Shown: positions 1-13,015, counted from the first letter of the stretch. The stretch is DNA of 64,000 bases from Chiridota heheva (GCA_020152595.1 JAIGNY010001459.1:1780001-1844000), one strand, 5' to 3'. A program made the numbers and translations. Notes: generated by a model from the sequence alone, not told the origin.

Positions 1-2265
1 TGCAAAACAAAAATGGTGCAAAAAAGCACCTGCTTGGGCGGCACATATACACATACCTCGCAAATGGAAGTTACCCCCCCCCCCTCCCCGGCAATTGCTA
101 TGTAAATTCCGTAACAATCTTGTCGCCATTGATAATGATAAGCTAATCCCAAACGCAAGAAGTAATAACAAAAAAAACACAGGGGCGTAGCTAAGAAATT
201 TTACTGGGGAGCGGGGTGTAAATGAATATTTTCTGACAAAATCTTTGACGCCGTAGGCGTTAATGCTAGAGCGTGGGGTCTAGGGGCCCGCCTTTGGGCC
301 CAAGTGGTAGGGGTGGAAGGGGCGAAGCCTACGGACGCTCTGCGATTTTAAGCATTTTGAGCCTGATATTTGATCTAAAACTAACAGATTTACACGATAA
401 TTACACCCCATAACAGCATGGAAACTGAAGTATTTAGGCCCCTATAACATTTTGTTGTAAAACACCTACGCTCATTTAGGTACAATTTGTTATGAACTAC
501 GGAAGAAGAACAAACGCAAAACACATTTTGTAATTGATTTCTCATCACTGTTGACCCACAAATATTTTGCTTCGTATTACCATGGGTTATCTCTACAAAC
601 ACTCTTGTTGACTTTATCTTTTACCAGTCAGTTGTTCACAATTGACGATGGAAGCCATTGGTGTATGGAAATCTTAATTGAATAACAGCAACACCTCATT
701 CCTGACATTCGGAGTTAGGTATCTTCACTTTGTGTCTGTTAATCAAATATTCTTGTCGGTATGTGACTCAACATTTAACAGGCGTCATTCAACTTGTTAG
801 TAAGTTGCACAAATTATTTTGCATAAAAACCTGGACACTTGTGATTAATTCCATCAAATGAAAATAGATAACAACACCAACGAGATCTAGTTTGTAGCTC
901 CTGTCCAGGGTTGTTGTTGCTAGGATCGTGTGCCCCTGTCAGAGCCTGATTACTAAGGAGCACTGCAGGGTGCAACTTTCCAATAGGTATCGCAGAGTAT
1001 AATTTCGAGTATAATTTTCAGAAATAATGCCAAGGAAATTGTATGCCTGTGGTGCTTGAAAAGTTCAAATTCAACCTTAAATTGACAAAAGCCCCAAACA
1101 AACAGGTCCCACCAAATGTGTAGGTACTATTTACAAAAATCAACAATTTTTAAAGTATAAGTTTTCGACAATGGAGGAAAGAAATAAAATGCACAATTTT
1201 CCATTCCAAATTTAATATCAAATCAATGAAAGGACCCCACACTTAAGATATAAGAGTTCCTATCTCTAGCAAGAGGTAGATCCATTTTTTAAAGTGAGGG
1301 GATGATTTTTGTGGGAGGACTAGTTTGCCGCGTTAACGGCAATGCGAGCGCGAAGCGCAGGCCGATAGGCGCGGGGTCCAGGGTCCTTTTAAGGGCCCTT
1401 AGTGGGGTCTAGGGCGTAGCCCCGGTGTACGTCCAGGGGGAAAAAACCCCGGAAGCTCCTAGAATATTCAATATATTTGGGCTAAAATTGTCCCCAAATT
1501 AACATCAATACATGCTTAGGGTCCAAACACATTGACCTATAAATGCCCTAAAAAACAGTAAAAGGCCGTACTCTTGGAATAAAATTCGAGTCCAAAATAA
1601 TTAAAGTCTTTCTTAATAACAAACTGGTTTATGCAATTTTAGCTTTCGAATGCGAGATAAATAACCCGCCCCCCCCTCTCCCCTCCCCTTCCTTCTCCAC
1701 ACAACTCCCCTTGGCGGGCCTTGGTAAAGTAATGCCGGTCATTGCGGTGGTAGGCAGATGCATCACTTGTCATAGAAATTAACGCTGGAGTCTTGTATCT
1801 TTGCATGAGACATTGAGTTGTTAAGTATAGTTAGTTTAAAGTCACACCAAGAAACTTCGGAAATCGGAATTTACTTTACAAAATCGTATCACGTGACGTT
1901 AGTCAGAATAACTATTATATTGTGATAATTGAGTGAAAGTATATATTTTCTTCATTTATGGTTAGTTTTGTGGTATACGGTAATCGTTCCCAATTTCTAA
2001 ATCAAATAACAGAAGTGGCAAAAAGCGTTTATTTTAGTAATTGAAGATTTTGGGCGGTATCATGGACAAAAGTGGGCACATAATTGTACATACTATCCCC
2101 CCTATTCAAAAAGTGGCGAGGGATATATACCCCCATCCCCCGGGATGTACCCTTTGAAGCTTTGCCATAGGTCCCCCATCAATCCATAATCAGATATATT
2201 CTACAGCCTAAAAACGTTTGTCCAAAGAGGTTAAGATTAATCCTGAGCCGTTTCATTCTTATGTT
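1..2265. other. Non-coding DNA with dispersed G-rich repeats
   Basis: I see no gene here. Two G-rich blocks (about 235-365 and 1270-1470) share wording such as 'ggggtcta', 'gggcgtagcccc' and 'ctctgcgattttaag' with blocks at 6280-6370, 6760-6850 and 63265-63350, so they look like members of one dispersed family. Short ORFs are not supported by homology. Confidence 0.5.
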
Positions 2266-2267
2266 CG

Positions 2268-4075
2268 CTGATAAGCAAAAAAATCAAGGAGGTCGTTGGT
2301 CCCCTTCAGGGTAATGATGGTGTTACTCTCAAAAGTGGTAAGGATATGGCTGATGTTTTGAATGACTACTTTGTGTCTGTTTTTACTAAGGAATCCCCTG
2401 CTGATGATGATGTTGTGAATTATCTTAGTGTGCAATCTCCAGTATTCATTAAAAAAATTGATTTTTCACTTGATGTTGTGTTTAAGAAGTTGAAGGGTTT
2501 GAGCTCAATTAAAGCACCCGGTCCAGATGGTATTCATCCTGCTGTCTTACGTGAGTGTTCTGATGTTCTTTCTCTACCCCTGAGTCTTATCTTTTCGAAG
2601 TGCTTTGATGTTGGTGTTGTTCCTAGTGATTGGAGACTTGCTAATGTCACTCCTTTTTTTTTAAAGGGTGACCACAATTTGCCTTGTAACAATAGGCCAG
2701 AGGCTTACTAGTGTTGTGTGCAAGGTCATGGAGTCTATTGTTAAGGATGTTGTACTAGATCTTTTACTGGTCAATGGTTTGTTGAATTTGTCCCAGCATG
2801 GGTTCTTACCTAAGAGGTCTTGTGTTTCTGATTTATTGGAGTTGCTTGATAATGTTACTAAACTAGTTGATTCTGGTCATAATGTGATGTTATCTATTTA
2901 GATTTCCAAAAAGCATTTGATAAGGTTCCATTGGGCAGGCTCATGGTGAAAACATGAGCGCTTGGTGTGGAGGGAAAGTGTGCCAGTTGGATATATTCTT
3001 GGTTAGTTGACAGGTCACAAAGAGTTGTTGTTAATGGTGAAGTATCTCCATGAAAGAAGGTTACAAGTGGTGTTCCTCATGGTTCTGTATTGGGTTTGCT
3101 TCTTTTCTTAATCTTCATTAATGATATTGATGTTTCCTTTGGCTCCAGGATTTGTAAATTTGCTGATGACACTTAGCTGTACAGGGTTGTTGATGCTGCT
3201 AGGGATTCTTCACTTTTGCAAACTGATCTGGATATGTTTGTTTATTGGTCCCAAACATGGCAGATGTCATTCAATGTTGATAAATGCAAAGTTACCGTAT
3301 TCATTTTGTTCAGAGCAATTTATCTTTTGATTACTGCATGAATGGTTGAAATCTTGGTTGTGTTGATCAAGAAAGGTATCTAGGTGTTGTCATTACTAGC
3401 AATCTGAAGCCTTCTAATCAGTGTGCTTTAGCAGCTGCAAGGGCAAATAGCCTGGATGCTTGGTTTGATTAGAAGAAATTGTTGTTTTCTTGGTAGAGAG
3501 GTTGTTCTTAATTTGTATAAGGAGTTAGTCAGGCCTCATCTTCAGTATGCTATTCTGGCTTGGAGTCCCTTTTATGAGAAGGATAAGTTTATTTTGGAGC
3601 AGGTTCAGCGAAGAGCCACTAGACTTATACCCGAAGTAAGGAATCTCTCTTATGAATCTAGGTTGCAAATTTTTGGTTTGACCACGTTTGAGTTGAGAAG
3701 AGTACGTGGCGATATGATTCAGGTTTTTAAATTCCTATCTGGTAGTGATGCTTTGACTTCCTGAAATTTCTAACATGTTTCAGCTAATCCTCATGTGACA
3801 CGTGGTAACAGTTTGAAGTTGACCAAAGAGTTCTCACGGATAGTTATTCGGCGTTTTAGCTTTTCTTAAAGAGTTGTTAATGAGTGGAATGGTTTGCCTG
3901 AGTGGGTAGTTAGCTCCAATTCTGTTCCCAATTTCAAAGTCAACATTGATAAATTCTTTACTAACTCTGGGCGTCTTTGATTTTTTTTTTAGTGGTGGTG
4001 GTGTTAGTTTGGGCTTTTTATGTAATGACTAACCCTTCTTAGCTCGTAATCTTGTTATGTTATGTTATTTAGAGA
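2268..4075 (+). pseudogene. CR1/L2-like LINE reverse transcriptase remnant
   Basis: This is the 3' part of a non-LTR retrotransposon ORF2, readable through several frameshifts and stops. In order it shows the RT entry motif 'KAPGPDGIHPAVLRE' (about 2512-2556), 'SQHGFLPKRSC' (2793-2825), 'DFQKAFDKV' (from 2901), 'GVPHGSVLG' (about 3070), the catalytic 'FADD' motif (about 3158) and a thumb/C-terminal part with 'LQYAILAWSP' and 'EQVQRRATRLIPE' (3540-3635). The tail word 'RVVNEWNGLPEWVV' (about 3870-3910) is typical of CR1-like elements. The ORF ends near 3980 and is followed by T-rich sequence and a short 'ttatgttatgtta' tail, as expected for a 3' end. No upstream endonuclease is seen, so it is 5' truncated. 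It cannot encode an active enzyme. Confidence 0.85.
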
Positions 4076-4079
4076 GGTG

Positions 4080-5150
4080 TATCTTGAATAGACTTTTACA
4101 AAACTGACAACTTTACTTGAAAATAATTAAAAGACGACTGATGCAGCTGTGGCTGCCACAAACGGATTAACTGGGGCATTGACAGTTTCAAATGGTGTAT
4201 ACACTCCTTTTGAAAATAGATCTTATGATATTTCACATTATGATTTTTCCGATAGTCAATCATCAAATTGTCGGTTACACAGTACACATTGTGACTTAGC
4301 TATGACATATTTTTTTGCGTTTTTCTCCATTCCTGACCGTGACAAATCTATAGTTTTAATTGTGATTCAATTCAACTAGTTGAAAACAAGATCATGCAGT
4401 CTTGCACAGACGAGGAGTTAGTTGATGTGTGTGTGTGTGTGGGTGTGCGTGCGTGTGTGTGCGTCAGTGTGTTTTATCATGTTAGTTTTTTTCTTTCTGT
4501 AAATTAAAAACAAACAAATTTTAAATGTGCATTGATTAGCGATGAACATGAGTTGATGAAGTTTCGTTTTTAGGGTTATATAAATAATTAAATTTCCCGA
4601 AAAAGTTCAAATTTCCCTGACAACTTTTTCTTGCATGGGTTTCATTTCCGATTGTTCAAAATCGCGGTGTGTGTGTGTGTGTGTAAGGAAGGGGGGCGGG
4701 GCGTGACACCCCCAGTCGCTACGCACGTACCTGACAAGAAATAACCATGATCTAATTTTCCACGTTCCTTATGCTAAAAAGAAGGTTTATAGGCCAGGCC
4801 TAAATACTCCTGCTTTCCTCAAACACTAAAAGATTGGAATGCTTTACCACGAGACATTGTACATGCACTAAGTCTAATTTTGCTAAGCTTGTTAATTGAT
4901 TTTTTTCCTTTCCCTGCATACTTTTGCTACGCTCGGTTGGCGTTCATGTCCTCTACAAGGATTTTTGCCGACTGAACCTATTCAGATATAGCCTACGTAG
5001 ATTATTAGGCCTAAATGGTCACTCATTCACTTAATAGCTCCATGGCCATGTAACTTGAACATTCAAATTACTATACCGTTGGGTCCTAGAGAAGCAGTCA
5101 ATTTTTTTGGGACCCTCACTTTTGGTCTTAGGCCTAACGTTAGGCTGGAA
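4080..5150. other. Intergenic DNA with GT microsatellites
   Basis: No gene is supported. (GT)n runs occur at about 4428-4470 and 4665-4684. The end of the stretch has the 'taggcctaa' words common in this window. The promoter of the downstream PGBD-like gene may lie here, but I see no clear TATA box. Confidence 0.4.
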
Positions 5151-5177
5151 ATGAGTTTAAGTTTAACCTGGAAATGA
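5151..5177 (+). promoter_or_regulatory. Candidate uORF ahead of the PGBD-like start codon
   Basis: An ATG at 5151 with a purine at -3 opens an eight-codon frame (MSLSLTWK) that stops at 5175-5177, one base before the main ATG at 5179. If the transcript starts upstream of 5151, this uORF could reduce or couple translation of the main frame. The transcription start is unknown. Confidence 0.35.
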
Positions 5178-5178
5178 C

Positions 5179-5379
5179 ATGGCGGCATTATCAAACTACA
5201 ATATGTTAGAAGCTCTCTCCTTCATGAACGAAATGGCTGAAGAAGAGGAGATGGAACCCGATTCTCCAAATGAAGATATCAGTAATGAAGAAATTACAAT
5301 CCCTCCTGGTGGTAACGAAGAATGCCAGGGACAAGATCCAGTAGAAATGGACAGTGTCCTTCTTCAAATTCCTGAAATG
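5179..5379 (+). CDS. PGBD-like gene, exon 1 (acidic N-terminus)
   Basis: This first coding exon gives residues 1-67 of a predicted 673-residue piggyBac-derived protein. The start is the ATG at 5179 in a good context (G at -3 and +4). The exon closes in phase 0 at 'CCTGAAATG' followed by the donor GTGAGT (5380-5385). The peptide is strongly acidic (for example 'MAEEEEMEPDSPNEDI') with no recognisable domain; acidic N-termini are common in piggyBac transposases and their derivatives. Intron 1 is about 10.7 kb. A CTAGG-type short tandem repeat (about 5407-5434) follows the donor. The join to exon 2 is inferred from phase, splice signals and protein logic, without transcript evidence. Confidence 0.75.
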
Positions 5380-6220
5380 GTGAGTTAAGCGTGGTAACTT
5401 CAAACTCGTTAGGGCTAGGCTAGGCTAGGCTAGGATCAACACTAGCCTAAGGTCAGCCTAAAAACTAAACAGTAAACTTAGTGAGATAAACACCTCACTG
5501 CACTCAGTAAGCACTAACTAACGTCAGGCCTTACTGTACTTCACTGTCACTCAGTACTTGCAAATGCTAGGCCCTAGGCAGTACTGAGTGAGACAACGCA
5601 TTGGGCAATTCCAGAAAATATGTGAGGAGGGGAGAGGGGGGGGTGGTTGGTGACAGGGATTGGGATTATGGGTGGGGTGAAATGATTGGGATTGGGTCAT
5701 TTCAGTTTTAGTCAAATTCCCCCTATGGACAACATTTTCCAAGGGGTAAGATTTTTGCCTCACCCTATGGACGAGAATTTCCGAGGGTAAGAAATTTCAT
5801 CCATTTTTTTCCCGAAAGTTGAAAAAGTGGACCAATTGTGGCTCCCTAATGACCATATGGACAACTTATTCAGAGGGGTTATAGTTTAGCCATTTTTTTC
5901 CAAAGGGGTTATGTTATGGGCCCTAGTCTAGTTTCAAGACTCAAGTAGTTCTGAGAAGAACTTACTACAAACATAATACTGACAATATGATGATGAAGCT
6001 TTAAATTACTAGGCCCTAGGCCTATATCACATTACCACTATCGGCAGATGCAAGTTAAAAATATTAGCATTAACGTTAGGCCTTACATTGGTCACACTCC
6101 CAGCTCTTTGCAGACGTAGAGCCTACATAGACACAGATGGTACAGCCGCAATATGGACGATTCTCCAAATAGCATACATCATTCTGTAGACGCTTCACAT
6201 GCTTGATGATCACTTCAGGT

Positions 6221-6507
6221 CAGACCCCTAGCTTGATTTAAAAAGGAGCAGGGTGCTATACTTGTGAGGGGTACATTAATGCGCACGCGAATTGCTGCAT
6301 CTTTTCGGCGTTGAGTCCAGGGGCCCCTTAAGGTTCAAGCCCCTGGTGAAGATAGAAGCTCTGAGATTTTAGATACCTCAGAATAAAACTATTCTGATTA
6401 ATAAGGACCAGTCATTAGCTTTTTTTTTTTTTTTTTGATGAGGGGCAGAGTGGGCCCATTAGGGGGCGGGGCAGGCCACCCCTGTGAACAGCAAAGCTAG
6501 GGATCTG
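6221..6507. mobile_element. hAT-like non-autonomous DNA element, copy 1
   Basis: The left end reads 'cagacccctagcttgattt' and the right end 'caaagctagggatctg', an imperfect terminal inverted repeat with CAG...CTG ends. The interior is shared with the copy at 6690-7144 ('gcagggtgcta', 'gagtccaggggc'). No matching target-site duplication is visible, so it may be eroded or rearranged. It lies in intron 1 of the PGBD-like gene. Confidence 0.5.
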
Positions 6508-6689
6508 CATGAAGTTCTAGTGAAAACTCTTGTATTTGCACAGACGAATGTCAGGAACTTAATGGAACGCAATTGTGGTATGAGGTACTGTAAGAAACAG
6601 TCCCTATTTTAAGCTAACTTGAATACTGCAGTGTTATGTACAAATACCAGTGGGCCTACATGTTTTCCTCTAAACACCCAACCCAAACC

Positions 6690-7144
6690 CAGACCCCTAG
6701 CTTGATTTACTGTAAAAAGGGGCAGGGTGCTAGACTTATTGAGGGGCACATTAATGCGTGCGCGAAACGCTGCGTCTTTTTGGCGTGGAGTCCAGGGGCA
6801 CCCTTAAGGCTCAATCCCCTAGTGAAAAAGCTCGGGATTTTAGCTATTGTATAATCATACATCTGAGAATGAAGCTATTCTGACTGATAAGGAACAGCCT
6901 ATCATTCTGGGTTCTGTCCCCGTGTAAGTATTTCATTTACTTGTATGAGGCTAATTCAGATTATTAAGTAAAAAAAATATATTAAAAAATTAATAGAAAT
7001 ATAAAAACAACAACAAAAAAACATTTTTTTCTCATCAGGGGCAGGGCGTACCCCAAAGGGGCAGAGCGGACCCCCAGGGGGCAGGGCGGGCCCACAGTGG
7101 GGTAGGGCGGGCCGCCCCAGTGAAACAGCAAAGCTAGGGGTCTG
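6690..7144. mobile_element. hAT-like DNA element nested in a LINE fragment
   Basis: The termini are 'cagacccctagctt' and 'aaagctaggggtctg', inverted repeats ending CAG/CTG. The flanks 'cccaaacc' (left) and 'ccaaaacc' (right) resemble an 8-bp target duplication, as hAT elements make. The sequence on the right is a LINE RNase H region whose counterpart at 58.6-58.75 kb (- strand) reads straight through 'acccaaacccaccctaa', so the insertion point can be seen by comparison. The interior is GC-rich and has no transposase. Confidence 0.6.
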
Positions 7145-7275
7145 CCAAAACCCACCCTAAGCTCTTCATCAAGCTCCACAACCAAATCAAAGACCAACTC
7201 TCAAACGACACCTCCATTTAGACTGATGGCTCCAATGAAGGCGACAAGACAACTGCTGCTGCCGTCATCAAATAA
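7145..7275 (+). pseudogene. LINE RNase H fragment
   Basis: About 130 bases closely match the - strand LINE at 58.6-58.75 kb, from 'cttcatcaagctccacaacc' through the RNase H word TDGSxEG(D/N)KT. The codon before TDG is TAG here where the other copy has TAT, so this copy is dead. The match stops near 7275. Confidence 0.75.
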
Positions 7276-10200
7276 TGCTTTAAATGATTACAAAGTTGGG
7301 GACATCAAAATTCAATGCACCATTTTAATGGCACCGTTTAGGAAATTACTTAAAATTAGTGTTTGAAATCTATGGGCGGAAGCACTGATAGCATCCAGGG
7401 GGCGAATTATTGCAGAGTATTGCCTAATATCGTGTCAAATCCAGGGTGTAATCTTTGCGTTTCTCGTAATTTTGGTAGGTGAAAATTGTGTAAAATCTAG
7501 GGACAAAGCCCTGTTAGCTGGTAGGGAGGGACACAGGGCGCTAAGAGCCGGATGCTTTACATTTCTTGTGATTTTAATGGTTTTATGAGCAGTTTTGTCA
7601 TGATTAATGGAACATAATGTATTAAGACAAGGGTGCAGTCTTTATAAGCAGGCATCAGGGGAAACGTACTCCTTGAAAGGATTCACCTTCCCTATTGCAT
7701 GTTTTCTTTCGATTGAGAAATTATTAACAAAAAATTGAAGGAAAATTTGGCAAAATCATTGAAAATTTTATTGATAATTGATGAAAATTTACCGAAAAAT
7801 CAAAGAAAAATTGCCCCAAAAATGAAGAAATTGACCGAAAATTACACGAGAATGAAAGATAATTTTTTAAATATTGAAAGTGATTTCCAAACATTGAATG
7901 AAATTTCCTGAAAATTGAAGTAATTTACAGAAAATAGGAGGGGAAAAAATGCCCCAAAAAAGGGAAAATTTTCCAAGAATTAAGGAAATTTCTGAAACAT
8001 TGGTCACAAATGTAGTGATCTGCACAAGATCACACCTTTTGCCATAAGGTCATTTAAGGTGACTCAAGGCATGTTACAGTTAGAGCAAGAATATAGATTA
8101 CAGTAACACGTTAAGCTCTGGTTTATCGTTTCATTTATTATGTCTTTTATTCCAATCACGATATGGTGTCAGAAGCATGAACGAACTTACTCCTTTCTCT
8201 AGTATGAGAAATATTTTGTTTTGGATATGGAGTACAAATATCGTCAAGCACGCAGCCGGAAATTCGTAGTCGAAACGGACTAAAGTAACAAAACCTAGCG
8301 TTAACTATTTCACATACTAGGCCTACATCCTAACATGCAACAAACATTTTTCGATCGGAAGCTCCGCGAATTATCAAATTAACTACAATATACAGCGTTA
8401 TTTTGGACATCAAATACACTCTAAAACAGTGACAAATTTTGATTCTATCAACAAATAAAGCTCAGGAACGTGACGTTAACACAGTAACAACACTGAAGTA
8501 AATCATGGAAAACTTAAAAGCGCCCCCCGGAATGGATTTTGAGGGTCCCAATGTGGCAGATAAATGGCTCATATTAAGAGAGCTCACATTAACCCTAGTG
8601 CATTGACGACTCCCCTCCCTTTTGTACGTAACTTGTATGATTTGGCGCTGACCAAACCTCAGTGTGTACATGTATGTTATAGACGTTCCCTTAACCAATG
8701 AGATCTTAATATCCCAACTTTTTTAGGGAGGACCAGAGAGGCTTGCGACTTGGTTGATAGGGGTGTATTGATAGGTTGAGGTACAGTTGGTGCCCAGGGC
8801 ACAGATCTGTTTAGAAAATAAGGGGCGAAACTTTGGATTCCTGGAAATTCCTCTTCAAAAACTGACCCAGGCCTGGTGGCTGTAGGGAGGGGGGATTTTT
8901 TGAGGAGTAGTGAGAATGTAACGATGATTAGAGGGGGGTACAAGGTAAAAATTGTCCCTCTGGCACCAGAAAATTTTGAAAAGAAAACACTACGTCTTGA
9001 TCTCATCTTTTATCTTCTTTCTTGTCACCGACATGCATACGGTTAGCGGTGACAGACAAATGCTAATTGCATTTTGACAGTTCTAAATTTTGGATGAAAC
9101 GGATTTGGTGGAGGGGGCAAAATAGCTTACAAGTATGGAGAAAAAATGTGGAGAACGAATTTCATTTAAACAACAGGCGACAAGAGAATGTTAATTGCAT
9201 TTCAAAATACATTAGAATGGTTTAAAAATATGGATGAAACAGGATTTTTTTTGGGGGGGAGGGGGGGTGAACCCAAATTTGTGATGGAGACCAAGTAACA
9301 TTAATCAAAATGATTGCAATTGCCCCTCCCCCGACACTATTAGAAAAGGTACAGTATTGTACATCAGTTTTGGAAATTAAGAATGCTTTCGTATAATTTT
9401 TTCAGGCTTTAACTCGTTTCAAGGACCAGCCTGTATACACCTCCACTTTTTGTGAAACCTGTCGGTATTTTTGCGTTTAGTCGGTTAATGATAGGCCACA
9501 CTTCAGAAAGACACTCACAGAAAAATATGACATCAGAAAATGCCAAGTTTTGGAAAAAATGTTTCACTTCATTACAGGGGCCAACCTATATCAGGGGTGT
9601 TGCTCCAGTGTTGGGCAAACCTATTGGTATTTTCATTTGTAGTCTGTTAATTATTGACCACGGCAACTATAGCTAGCTAATGGAAAGTTGCTGCATTTGA
9701 AATTAGCACAGATTTAGTTGAAATTGGGTGTGGTTTTGCACAAGAATATTTTCACCTTCTTACTGGGGCCAGCCTGGCGGAGGTAGGGGTTGTTAGGGCA
9801 AGGGTTGTTAGAATTGCAGGCCTTTAATATATGATACTTGACTTGGACTGCTGCAAGGGAAATAAATATGTAATGATACATAATAGATCCAGGCGCGTCA
9901 CCGGGAGGGGGATGGGGGAGACACGTGCCCTCAAGAAATCTGTCGTGCCCACCCCCGTGCCGACCCAAACGAAAAACGGACATTCCATATTCTCTTAATA
10001 TGTACGGTGTTGGTTATATATTAGTCTTTAATCTGTTATTTTCATTCAAAAGTATTCCATTATTTTAGGTTATCAAAAACTATTGTTTGTTTCCGGGGGA
10101 ATTCCGCCCCTGGACACCTACAGTATCCACACTTGAAGTTGTGTAGATATGAAGAAGAAATGGCCCAGACCACACCAACTCCTCCTGTGCTAAGGAGACG

Positions 10201-12040
10201 ACCCCACCCCTCAGACCTTGGGGGATACCCCTCTCCCCCACCGTTCAGATGTTTGTCTACAATGAGAAAATCCCAAACGTCTTGAAGTTGAAGAGATTAT
10301 TAAAGTTTCAACATTTTTCTGGATTTCTTAGCTCCTGCTTGCAATTCTATTTATTTCTTACAAGAACATTGTAGACTTGAAGTCATTCTGATTACTATTT
10401 TCTTCTCTACAACTCGTTCACACCACTGGCAGTAAAATAAACCAAAGGTTATTATCATATTCTGTACATGACCACCACCATGTGACCACATATTTGTAAA
10501 CAAATTCCTAACCTCTGAACCTGAGCATGTATCCTGGTAGCATTGAAAAGTTTTCCAGATACTGTCAGGATTTTTTTAGATTGGTCTTCTGTCAGTGCAT
10601 GCATGTCTTTCTCTCAGCATGGATCACAGAGCTATAATGCTATACTAGGAACAAAGAGCTTCCTGTCTGTAACGGTGGAGGTGTAACTGGTAAGTCTGCC
10701 AATGAAAGCATTCATGAAACATTTATCATGATCATATATAACAAATTACTTTCTCTTCCTGTACTTCCAGGTAGATATAACAAATTACAATTTTGAAAAT
10801 TAACATTAATATTGGGATGCAGTCAACAAGAGAGAACTTGCACAATAATGTAGGAAACTTCACACAGTATATAAATGTGTGTGATGTGGTCCTTCGTAGA
10901 GAACCATTACTTCCAATTCTGATTGACTCTTGTGTTATATTTGTTTATAACAGCTTCCTAGCTAGTAAGAGTGGTGTACCTAGGGCCCTACAGCCAGGGA
11001 GGGGGATTTGTATGGACTTCCATTATAAGGCCATGTGGCTTCCCCTGCCCCTGCCTCTTAGTTATACCACTGGCTAGTAAAATTTTATTCATGCTGTCAG
11101 AAAATCCAAAGGATGTAAGTTGAAATCTGTAGTCACACAGTATGAAAAATAAAGCAGACATTTTCCTTTCGAAATCGTAAGTGATGAGGAAAAACATTAT
11201 AATTATAAGGGGAAAAACATCTAGGCCTATAACTGAATGTACATGTAATTGACATAAAATATGATTTTGTGTTTACAGTTAAGCATCTGGTGGCTTTAAA
11301 ATTCTACTATTTGATTTGTAAGACAGCAAAAAGTGTGTGAATATAACTTAAAATGGAAATATTTTATTTCTATCTCAAGTCCTTTTTCTATGGAAAAAGG
11401 AAATTTGAAACTGCAGTAACCAAAAATACTCGTTGCCAAAACAACAAATTTGGATCCTGAGGGCGAAAGTATTGGTGACATGAACATTCAGTTTGCAGCG
11501 CGAGCTAGAAGGGTAATTTTTTTGCTTTAAAAAAAAAAAAAAAAACCTATTAAGTACTGGACATTTAAATATGAGTTTGATATGTATGTTTGGATTATCG
11601 CAATATAGATTTTAAGTTAAGCTTTTCTTTCAAGGAAGTATACAGCCCAAGAAAAGATCTGAACAAATCAGAATTCAAGCCAACCTAGGGACAATACACT
11701 TAAAAGATTACATAAACAATAAATTGGCACCCCTGGCAAACTCCTCACCAGGGAAGTGCCATTTTACAAAATGTTGAAAATTCGTACAGGATTGCGTTGA
11801 AATTTCATACAGGATTGCGTTAAAATTTTATGCAGGATTGCGTTACTCTTTGTGTGGAGCGGTCAGGAAATCTCTCATACAAGCTGGGGAAATTAAAGGT
11901 CATTGAGTAATGATGTGTGATGAGTGCAAAATGCAAACACATAACAAGACAACTTGAAATTCTACAAATATATTCAGCTTTCTCTTTCTGTACTTCCAGA
12001 TAGATATTTCACATGTTGAATTTATATTTATAGCCATAAG
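7276..12040. other. PGBD intron 1: repeats, no gene seen
   Basis: No exon is supported. The block 7725-8010 is purine-rich with repeated 'gaaaatt'/'ggaaaattt' words, related to blocks at 53.4-53.6, 62.8-63.06 and (inverted) 39.7-40.3 and 47.5-47.6 kb. Stretches around 9060-9300 and 9430-9720 show weak internal similarity. Short ORFs here lack recognisable content. Confidence 0.4.
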
Positions 12041-12098
12041 GAAGCTCGTGGGTTGATGACGTCAGTTACCGAACCCACCAGCAGCACAGGGTGCTGGA

Positions 12099-13015
12099 AT
12101 GCAGTATAATATTAACATTCTCGGTATAAGTGAATGTACTGTAGATCGATGGACGGGCTTTGGTAAAGTCAAGCTGACTACTGGCGAAAGTATTTTATTT
12201 TCGGGCACGGATGATGAAATGCATTATCAGGGAGTTGCATTCATGTTTTCAAAGAAAGCTGAACAGACACTATTAGAATGCTAACCTATAAATGAAAGGT
12301 TGATTTACGCAAGGTTTTTCTCAAAGTATACTAAATTGTCAGTCATTCAAGTTTGTGCTCCAACAAATGATGCAACCGATGAAGACAAGGAAGCTTTTTA
12401 TGATCAGTTACAAGCCCTGGTAGATGGAGTTCCCAAGCATGACCTATTAATAATAATGGGCGACTTGAATGCCAAAGTAGGATGTAAAAATGATGATTTT
12501 GAAAATGTTATTGGAAGGCATGCCATTGGTGAAAGGAATTCTAATGGTGAAAGGCTTTTGGACTTCTGTGGTATCAACAATTTATTGGTGACTGGCACAA
12601 TTTTTCCACATAAACTGACCTGGACTTCCCAAGGAGGGAGGACATAGAACCAAATTGATCATGTGCTTGTAACAAAGCAACACAGAACCCCCATATTAGA
12701 CACAAGAGTGATGAGAGTGGCTTACATTTCAAGTGATCACCACTTGATGTGGACTAGGATTCGATTGAGACTGACAGGAAAACCGATAACAAAGACATGT
12801 CGACCCAAGTATGATACCATCAAGTTACAGCAACCAGCAATCAGAGAAGAGTTTTTGGTTGAACTTTGAAATAGATATGAAGTTTTACAAGACTGCTGTG
12901 GTGAGAATGAAGTACCTGATAACATTGAAGAAGTTGAATGTAAGTGGCAGACATTTGAAGAGGTATACAATGGGGCTGCTAAAAAGGTCCTTGGGTACAA
13001 AAAGAGTAGATTTCT
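12099..13015 (+). pseudogene. RTE-like LINE endonuclease fragment
   Basis: This is an apurinic-like endonuclease domain of a non-LTR element. The N-terminal part has 'NINILGISE' (12105-12131), then 'SVIQVCAPTND' (12342-12374), the signature 'IIMGDLNAKVG' (12450-12482), 'LLDFCGINNLLVTGT' (12555-12599), 'QIDHVLV' (about 12652-12672) and 'SSDHHLM' (about 12730-12750). These are the Asp/Asn/His catalytic blocks of the family. Stops interrupt it at about 12282 (TAA), 12645 (TAG) and 12867 (TGA). The frame continues to about 13013, where it meets the Polinton-like remnant on the opposite strand. It resembles RTE-type or craniofacial-development-protein-2-like ORFs. Reverse transcriptase is absent. 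Confidence 0.8.

Noticed and set aside
5405..5440. 'ggctaggctaggctagg' as telomere-like repeat
   Set aside because: Only a few units of a pentamer that does not match TTAGGG; too short.
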